This document shows, one piece after another, positions 59,001 to 64,000 of a DNA stretch of 64,000 nt (position 1 is its first letter; each line of letters opens with the position of its first letter). The position numbers were made by a program, and so were the translations under genes. Source of the DNA: DASXVX01 sp036504075 (lineage in GTDB: Bacteria > Bacillota > Sulfobacillia > Symbiobacteriales > Symbiobacteriaceae); the NCBI GenBank assembly GCA_036504075.1, contig DASXVX010000068.1, positions 1 to 64,000 on the forward strand. Direction: 5' to 3'. The notes below the pieces were generated by a model that was not told the DNA's origin, ran no database searches, and saw only the letters and a list, made by a program, of their open reading frames with translations.

Positions 59001-59126
59001 TGGCCGCAGATGACGCAGATTTCGCAGATATAAATACAAATCGCGGATGGATTGAGCGGATTCTCTTTTCCGGTGTTCATGCTTTATCTGCGTGGATTTT
59101 CCGGAAATCAGCGTCATCTGCGGCCA
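59001..59126. mobile_element. 126-bp miniature element with 16-bp perfect terminal inverted repeats
   Basis: TGGCCGCAGATGACGC (59001-59016) and its exact reverse complement (59111-59126) bound a noncoding 126-bp segment that is clearly AT-richer than its neighbours. Similarity between the two ends continues inward (CAGATTTCGCAGATATAAA against CTGATTTCC...CAGATAAA). The layout is that of a miniature inverted-repeat element or a long degenerate hairpin. No transposase is present and I see no obvious target duplication. Confidence 0.6.
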
Positions 59127-59139
59127 TAAGAAAAGGCTT

Positions 59140-59171
59140 GAAGACGGCGGGCCATCTGGCCCGCCGTCTTC
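59140..59171 (-). terminator. hairpin at the DUF402 gene end
   Basis: A stem of at least 13 bp (59140-59152 with 59159-59171) overlaps the stop codon of the minus-strand DUF402 gene and is followed on that strand by CAAGCCTTTTCTT. Confidence 0.75.
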
Positions 59172-59661
59172 AGCTCTCCGGTTTGAGGAGCGTTTCCTTC
59201 AAATGCCGCTCGATATGGCCCCGGGCGCCATCCACCAGCTTGCAGGCGTACTCCAGCCCCAGCAGCGACGCCTGGACCTGGTCGGGGGAGAGTTCGCCCG
59301 CCCCGACGGCGACCCGGAACTCGTCGATATCCACCACTTGCCAGCGGCCGTCCTGACGGATGATCACGTCCAGGTAAAGGTCTTCGACGGTGATGACATC
59401 GCCGCCGTCCAGCACCCGGGCCATGTGGATGTAACTCTGGAACGGATGCGGTCCGCCATGCCCCTCCCAGAACATGACCCAGAGGTGATGGCGGGGCATG
59501 AGAATCGACCGGATCGACGAGATCGAGGGATGGTGGGTATAGGTGCGGTCGAGGTGAATGTTCACGCCCCGGCGCTCCAGCCGGCGGTCGATTTGAAACG
59601 TGCTGCCGCTCAACATGTGGTGCTCGGTGCGTGCATTCATGTCGATGATGATGCGTTTCAT
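59170..59661 (-). CDS. DUF402 domain protein
   Basis: A 163-residue protein of the DUF402 family, a beta-barrel domain found in nucleoside phosphatases and FAU-1-like RNases. The core ITVEDLYLDVIIRQDGRWQVVDIDEFR shows the conserved D-D-E pattern (LYLDV, DIDEF) that binds metal. Enzyme activity is not certain. The ATG at 59661 overlaps the stop of the upstream histidine phosphatase gene by four bases, so both may act on a common phosphorylated substrate. Confidence 0.8.
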   Translation of the reverse strand: MKRIIIDMNARTEHHMLSGSTFQIDRRLERRGVNIHLDRTYTHHPSISSIRSILMPRHHLWVMFWEGHGGPHPFQSYIHMARVLDGGDVITVEDLYLDVIIRQDGRWQVVDIDEFRVAVGAGELSPDQVQASLLGLEYACKLVDGARGHIERHLKETLLKPES

Positions 59662-60275
59662 GTGAGTCCTTCCAGGTGTGATGTGTCGTTCAGGTGGACC
59701 ACTCGAACCCGGCCGCCGGGCTGCAGGTGCAGTTCATGGATGCAGGTGTCGGCACACAGGAAGTCCACTTGCGCCAGAGGGGGCAGTCCGAGAGCGGCGT
59801 CCAGGAGGCAGTTGATGGTGCCCCCGTGGGAGACGACGACGACGGTCTTCTTGTCCAGCGCCTCGGTGTAGTAGGTCGCGAAATACCAGTCGGCCACCCG
59901 GCGGAAGTGGTCCAGATATGATTCGCCTTCGGGCGGCCGGTGGTGGATGGGCACCGGATGCCGCACGGGAAAGCGCCGGTCGGCCTCGTCGCTGGTCAGG
60001 CCGGCCAGGAGGCCATTGCTGCGTTCGGCCAGGCGGGGCTCAACGGTCAGGGGGAGGCCGGTGACGGCGGCGATTTTTTCGGCCGTCTCCCGGGCCCGAA
60101 CGAGCGGGCTGGTGATCACCCGGTCCACCTGGTACCGGGCCGCAATCGCTCTGGCCAGCAGGTCGCCCTGCCGGTGACCCAGGGGCGTGAGGGGAAAATC
60201 CGCGTTCCCTTCAATTCGCCGGGGTTCCAGGTCGGCCTCCGATTGGCCGTGACGGCAGAGCACCAGTCTGATCAC
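59658..60275 (-). CDS. histidine phosphatase family protein (phosphoglycerate mutase-like)
   Basis: A 205-residue phosphatase. The catalytic RHG motif is LCRHGQSEAD, the second phosphate pocket is VITSPLVRARETAE, the acid is Glu in LAERSNG, and the second His is in VVVSHGGTIN. Family members include CobC, GpmB and PhoE-like broad phosphatases; the substrate is not clear. GTG 60284 is in frame, but GAGGAAGG overlaps it and favours GTG 60275. It overlaps the DUF402 gene. Confidence 0.88.
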   Translation of the reverse strand: MIRLVLCRHGQSEADLEPRRIEGNADFPLTPLGHRQGDLLARAIAARYQVDRVITSPLVRARETAEKIAAVTGLPLTVEPRLAERSNGLLAGLTSDEADRRFPVRHPVPIHHRPPEGESYLDHFRRVADWYFATYYTEALDKKTVVVVSHGGTINCLLDAALGLPPLAQVDFLCADTCIHELHLQPGGRVRVVHLNDTSHLEGLT

Positions 60276-60395
60276 AGCGATCACCTTCCTCGTCTGACAG
60301 ATGGCGTCCGTGTACGGATGGGTGACATGCTTACGCCGACTGTTTTCCCGGTGGGGGGTCCGGTTTCCTTCCCGGCGGGCAGAAGTTTTGGGACG

Positions 60396-60424
60396 TCATA
60401 ACCCTGGTGTCTGTCCCATACCTA
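60396..60424 (+). promoter_or_regulatory. candidate sigmaE promoter of the spoIIIA operon
   Basis: TCATAAC (60396-60402), 14 bp and CATACCTA (60417-60424) resemble the sigmaE consensus (-35 kmATATT, -10 CATACAnT). The spoIIIA operon is known to be transcribed by sigmaE in the mother cell, and the site lies 27 bp before spoIIIAA. Confidence 0.5.
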
Positions 60425-60450
60425 TTTCGTGGTAGGAGGTGCAGGCCGGA

Positions 60451-61431
60451 GTGATTCCGTCTGGATTCGGAGCGGAGATTCTGCCGCTTCTGGCGCCGCA
60501 GGTGGCTGGCCTGGTCCGGCGGGCGGTCCGGCGATTGCCGGCGCCGCTGGAGGAGATCCGGGTGCGGGAGGCGCGGCCGCTGGAACTGGTGCTGGACGGG
60601 GCCGATCTCTTCGTGACGCCGGACGGGGGTCTGACACCGGACCCGGCCGCCGCATATCGGGCCGATCACGACGACCTGCTGCGGTCGTTCCAGTTGATTG
60701 CCCAGGGGTCGGTCTACGCCTGGGAAGACGAAGTGAAGAACGGCTTTCTCACCGTCCGGGGCGGTCATCGCATTGGGCTGGCCGGGCGGGTGGTGACGGA
60801 GGACGGTCGGATCCGGACGCTCAAGCAGGTGAGCAGCCTGAACATCCGGATCGCCCGGGAGGTGACCGGCTGTGCGGGGACGCTGCTGGCCCGGATCGTC
60901 CGGGCGGGGCGGCTGCCGAGCACGCTGATCATTTCACCGCCACAGGCGGGGAAGACCACCATTTTGCGTGACCTGGTCCGCCAGGTCTCTGCGGGAGCGC
61001 CGGCCCTGGGGCTGAAAGGCGCCAAAGTCGGGCTGGTGGATGAACGGTCCGAACTGGCGGGCTGTGCGGCCGGCGTCCCCCAGCGGGACGTGGGTCCCCG
61101 GACCGACGTGCTGGACGGGTGCCCGAAGGCGGAGGGGATCATGCTGCTGATCCGGGCCATGTCGCCTGCCGTCATCGCTGTGGACGAGATCGGCCGCCCG
61201 GAGGATGCGGTGGCGGTCATGGAGGCGCTGCATGCCGGCGTCGCCGTACTGGCCACGGCCCACGGGACCGGCCTGGAGGATGTGAGCCGGCGCCCCGCGC
61301 TCTCCGAGCTGATCCGGGCAGGGGCGTTCGCCCGGGCCGCCGTTTTGGGCCGGAGCCGGGGGCCGGGCACCCTGGAGCAGGTGATCGATCTGTCGGAATT
61401 ACGCGAAGGGGGTGGGCGCGTTGCTGGCTAA
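60451..61431 (+). CDS. spoIIIAA: stage III sporulation protein AA (secretion-type ATPase)
   Basis: A mother-cell ATPase of 326 residues related to type II/IV secretion ATPases; it powers the SpoIIIA-SpoIIQ channel between mother cell and forespore. Walker A is ISPPQAGKTT, Walker B is AVIAVDEIG, and ERSELAG, RTDVLDG and ATAHG are family motifs. GTG 60439 overlaps the AGGAGG site; GTG 60451 is preferred. It overlaps spoIIIAB and begins the cluster that runs off the window end. Confidence 0.95.
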   Translation: MIPSGFGAEILPLLAPQVAGLVRRAVRRLPAPLEEIRVREARPLELVLDGADLFVTPDGGLTPDPAAAYRADHDDLLRSFQLIAQGSVYAWEDEVKNGFLTVRGGHRIGLAGRVVTEDGRIRTLKQVSSLNIRIAREVTGCAGTLLARIVRAGRLPSTLIISPPQAGKTTILRDLVRQVSAGAPALGLKGAKVGLVDERSELAGCAAGVPQRDVGPRTDVLDGCPKAEGIMLLIRAMSPAVIAVDEIGRPEDAVAVMEALHAGVAVLATAHGTGLEDVSRRPALSELIRAGAFARAAVLGRSRGPGTLEQVIDLSELREGGGRVAG

Positions 61432-61942
61432 ACTGGCAGGCGTCGCCCTGGTTTTGGGCTCCACGACGACGGTGGGCTGGCAGGTGGCGGCGCGGTACGC
61501 CAACCGGCCGCAGCACTTGCGGGCCCTGCAGACCGCCCTGGCGGTGCTGCAGACCGAAGTGGAGTACGGGGCGACGCCGTTGCCGCAGGCGCTGACGGCC
61601 GCAGCGCAAGCGGCGGGGGAGCCGGCGGGGGCGATCTTCCGGGCGGCCGTCCGGCGGCTGCGGGAAGGCCGGGGCATTACGCCGGGGGAGGCGCTGGCGG
61701 GCGCGCTGGACGAGACGGCAGACGGGACGGCGCTGACGAAGGCCGACCGCTCCGTGCTACTGGCCCTGGCGCCGGCGCTTGGGAGTTCCGGGCGGTCGGA
61801 TCAGATGCGGCACCTGACGCTGGCCCGGGAGCGGCTGGCGGGGCAGGAGGCCCAGGCACAGGCGGAACAGGCGAAGTACGAACGGCTGGCCCGTTACATG
61901 GGCGTGCTGTCCGGTGCCGCCCTGGTCCTGATCTTCCTTTAG
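61421..61942 (+). CDS. spoIIIAB: stage III sporulation protein AB
   Basis: A 173-residue protein of the SpoIIIAB family, similar to GspF-like inner-membrane parts of secretion systems. A membrane helix lies near each end (LLAKLAGVALVLGS; MGVLSGAALVLIFL), with a helical core between (LRALQTALAVLQTEVEYGATPLPQAL). The TTG at 61421 has GAAGGGGG; the gene starts 11 bases inside spoIIIAA, so translation is coupled. Confidence 0.92.
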   Translation: MLAKLAGVALVLGSTTTVGWQVAARYANRPQHLRALQTALAVLQTEVEYGATPLPQALTAAAQAAGEPAGAIFRAAVRRLREGRGITPGEALAGALDETADGTALTKADRSVLLALAPALGSSGRSDQMRHLTLARERLAGQEAQAQAEQAKYERLARYMGVLSGAALVLIFL

Positions 61943-61953
61943 GGGGTAAGAGC

Positions 61954-62151
61954 TTGGATACCATGCTGCTGTTCAAAATTGCCGGCATCGGCATCGCCGT
62001 GGCCCTGCTGGTCTCCGTGCTGAAGCAGGCCGGCCGGGATGACATCGGTCAGACGGTGGCGTTGGTAGGCGTGCTGACGGTGCTCTTGATGACCGCACAA
62101 CTGCTGTACCGATTTTTCAATGTGGTCAATTTCACCTTCCTCAACCACTAG
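61954..62151 (+). CDS. spoIIIAC: stage III sporulation protein AC
   Basis: A 65-residue membrane protein with two helices, typical of SpoIIIAC: LLFKIAGIGIAVALLVSVLKQAGRDD, then TVALVGVLTVLLMTAQLL. It belongs to the membrane part of the feeding-tube complex. The TTG start has AGGGGG, 11 bp after spoIIIAB. Confidence 0.93.
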   Translation: MDTMLLFKIAGIGIAVALLVSVLKQAGRDDIGQTVALVGVLTVLLMTAQLLYRFFNVVNFTFLNH

Positions 62152-62163
62152 GGGGCGGGCGCG

Positions 62164-62550
62164 TTGGACATCGTCAAAATCGTTGGCATCGGGCTGCTCG
62201 CCGGGATGCTCCTGAGCCTCCTGCGCCAGCAGAAGCCCGAGATGGCCATGCCGCTCGCCGTCGCCACCGGGGCCATGATTTTCCTGCTCATGATGTCCAA
62301 GGTCGTGCAGGTGGTAGACGTCCTGCAGACGCTGGGCGCCAAGGCGAAGCTGGACCAGGTCTACATGGGGAACGTGCTCAAGATCATCGGCATCGCCTAC
62401 GTGACCGATTTCGGGTCGCAGGTGCTGCAGGATGCCGGGGAAAAGTCGGTGGCGGCAAAAGTCGAAATGGCAGGCAAAGTGCTGATCATGCTCCTGGCGG
62501 TGCCGATCATTTTAGCCATCGTCGAAACCGTGCTCAAGCTGATGGATTGA
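62164..62550 (+). CDS. spoIIIAD: stage III sporulation protein AD
   Basis: A 128-residue membrane protein of the SpoIIIAD family with four hydrophobic segments. It starts DIVKIVGIGLLAGMLLSLLRQQKPE and keeps the GIAYVTDFGSQVLQDAGEKSVAAKVEMAGK signature in its middle. The TTG start follows AGGGGG, 12 bp after spoIIIAC. Confidence 0.93.
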   Translation: MDIVKIVGIGLLAGMLLSLLRQQKPEMAMPLAVATGAMIFLLMMSKVVQVVDVLQTLGAKAKLDQVYMGNVLKIIGIAYVTDFGSQVLQDAGEKSVAAKVEMAGKVLIMLLAVPIILAIVETVLKLMD

Positions 62551-62562
62551 GGAGGGCGGCCT

Positions 62563-63762
62563 GTGGGCTATCGAACGATGATCCTGGCCCTGCTCCTCTG
62601 GCTCTGTCTGGGCGGGGCGGGCCTGGCGGCCGGGGCGACCACGCCGGAGCGGGTGGCCGCCGAGCAGCGGGACATCCTTCTGCAGAGCCAGGCGAAGAAC
62701 CTGGACACCCGGTCGTTGGACACGTACATTCAGCAGTTGAACCGGACCTGGGCCGGCTACGGACCCGACATGTCGCTGAAGGACTTCCTGGAAGTCTACA
62801 AGGGCGGGAACGACGCCAAGTACTCGCCGAAGACCATTCTGACCGGCCTGCTCCGGTACCTGACCCGGGAGGTGCTGGCGAACGCCGGCCTGCTGACGGA
62901 ACTGGTGGTGCTGGCGATTCTGGCGGCGCTGCTGCAAAACGTGCAGTCGGCCTTCGAGTCGGACGCTGCCGGCAAAATGGCGCACTCGGTGGTCTACCTG
63001 GTGCTGGTGGGCCTCGCGATTACCGGCTTCGGGCTGGCGGTCACCACGGCCAAACAGGTGATGGATATGCTCTCGGGCTTCATGCTGGCGATGCTGCCGA
63101 CGCTGCTCACCGTGCTGGTGGCCCTGGGCGGGGTCTCCAGCGCCGCCATCTTCCAGCCGCTGATGATCACGTTCACCACCACCGCGGCCACCATCATGGT
63201 GACGATCGTCTTCCCGCTGATTTTCCTGTCGGCCGTACTGGACATCGTCTCGGGCTTGAACGACCAGTTTCAGCTGACGAACCTGGCGGGGCTGCTCCGG
63301 CAGGGGGCCATGTACGTACTGGGGCTGATGTTTACCATCTTCCTGGGGACGGTGGCGGTGAAAGGGGCGGCCGGCGCCGTGGCCGACGGCGTGACCATGA
63401 AGACGGCCAAGTTTCTGGTGGGCAACTTCATCCCGGTGGTGGGCAAGATGTTCGCCGACGCCACCGACCTGATTTTCGGCTCCTCGATTCTCCTGAAGAA
63501 CGCCCTGGGCATGGCGGGCGTGGCGGCGATCTTCTTCATTGTGGCCTTCCCGCTGCTGAAGATTCTGAGCCTGGTGGTCGTCTATCAGGTGGCCGGCGCC
63601 GTGGTGCAGCCGGTAGGCGCCACCCAGGTGGCAAAAATGCTGACCACCATGGCCAAGTCGCTGCAACTGGTCTTCGCCAGCGTGGCGGTGGTGGCGCTGA
63701 TGTTCCTGGTGGGCATCACGGTGATCGTGGGCGCGGGGAATCTTACAGTGATGGTCCGCTAG
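62563..63762 (+). CDS. spoIIIAE: stage III sporulation protein AE
   Basis: A 399-residue polytopic protein with an N-terminal signal-like helix, an exposed region of about 90 residues (SLKDFLEVYKGG) and about eight membrane helices. The sequence SGFMLAMLPTLLTVLVALGGVSSAAIFQP and the SGLNDQFQLTNLAGLLRQG stretch match SpoIIIAE. GTG 62563 has GAGGAGGG, 12 bp after spoIIIAD. A hairpin separates it from spoIIIAF. Confidence 0.93.
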   Translation: MGYRTMILALLLWLCLGGAGLAAGATTPERVAAEQRDILLQSQAKNLDTRSLDTYIQQLNRTWAGYGPDMSLKDFLEVYKGGNDAKYSPKTILTGLLRYLTREVLANAGLLTELVVLAILAALLQNVQSAFESDAAGKMAHSVVYLVLVGLAITGFGLAVTTAKQVMDMLSGFMLAMLPTLLTVLVALGGVSSAAIFQPLMITFTTTAATIMVTIVFPLIFLSAVLDIVSGLNDQFQLTNLAGLLRQGAMYVLGLMFTIFLGTVAVKGAAGAVADGVTMKTAKFLVGNFIPVVGKMFADATDLIFGSSILLKNALGMAGVAAIFFIVAFPLLKILSLVVVYQVAGAVVQPVGATQVAKMLTTMAKSLQLVFASVAVVALMFLVGITVIVGAGNLTVMVR

Positions 63763-63777
63763 ATCGCCGCCAGGCCG

Positions 63778-63800
63778 CTGTTGGCCCGAAGGGCCAACAG
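63778..63800. repeat. perfect 10-bp hairpin with GAA triloop between spoIIIAE and spoIIIAF
   Basis: CTGTTGGCCC-GAA-GGGCCAACAG is an exact hairpin with a GAA loop closed by C-G, as in the hairpin at 1-23. It lies in the 112-bp gap inside the spoIIIA operon, with no T-run. It could protect or attenuate the message, or be a mobile palindrome. Confidence 0.7.
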
Positions 63801-63874
63801 CCGGAGTGGCCGACAGCCTTTCCGTCAGGAAATGGCGAAAGGCGAGTAATTTTTGATGGCCGCGGGGTGATCGC

Positions 63875-64000
63875 GTGGACTTTCTGAAAGAGTGGGTCCG
63901 GTCGCTGGTGCTGCTGGTGCTGCTCGGGGGCTGCCTGGAACTGCTGCTGCCGATGAGCAACATGAAGAAGTACGTGCGGATGACCATGGGACTGCTGGTC
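63875..64000 (+). CDS. spoIIIAF: stage III sporulation protein AF, 5' part only
   Basis: The last 42 codons in the window start at GTG 63875 after GGGGTGA. The peptide MDFLKEWVRSLVLLVLLGGCLELLLP followed by SNMKKYVRMTMGLLV matches the SpoIIIAF start: a membrane helix, the charged KYVR loop and the beginning of the second helix. The rest lies beyond the window edge. Confidence 0.9.
   Translation, partial: MDFLKEWVRSLVLLVLLGGCLELLLPMSNMKKYVRMTMGLLV

Noticed and set aside
57663..59033. 456-codon open frame on the plus strand
   Set aside because: Its first 35 codons lie in the intergenic gap, but the rest is antisense to the alpha/beta hydrolase, which has a clear GHSRGG motif and ribosome site.
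62512..63987. 491-codon minus-strand frame over spoIIIAE
   Set aside because: Gln/His/Arg-rich antisense frame; the plus strand encodes the ordered spoIIIA operon.

Overview
The window comes from a GC-rich (about two thirds G+C) endospore-forming Gram-positive bacterium. The spoIIIAA-spoIIIAF cluster at the right end marks an endospore former. Lipobox proteins, LCP-family cell-wall ligases, a GlnR-type operator and GAAC-N4-GTTC (LexA/DinR) operators fit the Firmicutes. GC content, frequent GTG/TTG starts and the mix of clostridial gene order with actinobacterial-type modules (ImuB, DUF6504, DnaE2) suggest a Symbiobacterium-like lineage. That placement is an inference from content, not a database result.

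Layout. 1-5800: P1-family peptidase, panB-panE (pantothenate branch), a HAD phosphatase overlapping an M42 aminopeptidase, a 15-bp minisatellite and two small unknown genes. 5860-15240: tatA (apparently frameshifted), a secreted subtilisin-like protease, polysaccharide deacetylase, LCP protein, CBS-ACT protein, an RluA-family pseudouridine synthase and an unusual membrane glycosyltransferase. 15500-21720: an SOS mutagenesis cassette with two pairs of LexA-type operators, a catalytically degenerate Y-family polymerase (ImuB), DUF6504, a 52-residue ORF, a sigma54-type AAA+ activator and an error-prone DnaE2. 21800-30100: sugar-isomerase-like protein, second LCP protein, double PspC protein, a zinc regulator/ABC importer locus, a methyltransferase, and a shortened, cofactor-motif-poor homologue of 2-oxoacid:ferredoxin oxidoreductase subunits with DUF2512. 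30100-42300: two divergent lipoprotein glycosidase-like paralogues, an SH3/AMIN/amidase-3 wall hydrolase, a coiled-coil secreted protein, nucleotidase, thioesterase, sigma factor with DUF4349 partner, and a two-component system. 42390-51030: P1B-type metal ATPase, tdh-kbl threonine catabolism, rhomboid protease, aroQ-pepP-efp and a CD1247-domain protein.

In many spore formers aroQ-pepP-efp-(CD1247) runs directly into spoIIIAA. Here about 9.4 kb separates them (51034-60450). This accessory segment starts with a dense patch of palindromic and direct repeats. It carries a three-gene minus-strand unit of unknown function behind a near-perfect sigmaA promoter: a Ser-rich protein, then two tandem paralogues sharing an N-terminal helical/coiled-coil region, one of which ends in an RNase H fold with all four acidic residues kept. 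It also holds noncoding 20-bp repeat arrays, a 25-residue membrane peptide, a winged-helix-like protein, an ammonium transporter with an exact GlnR box, a lipase-like hydrolase, a 126-bp element with 16-bp perfect terminal inverted repeats, DUF402 and a histidine phosphatase. The SOS cassette and the RNase H/coiled-coil unit are the two places most likely to repay closer work. No rRNA, tRNA, CRISPR array, complete insertion sequence or replication origin was seen.
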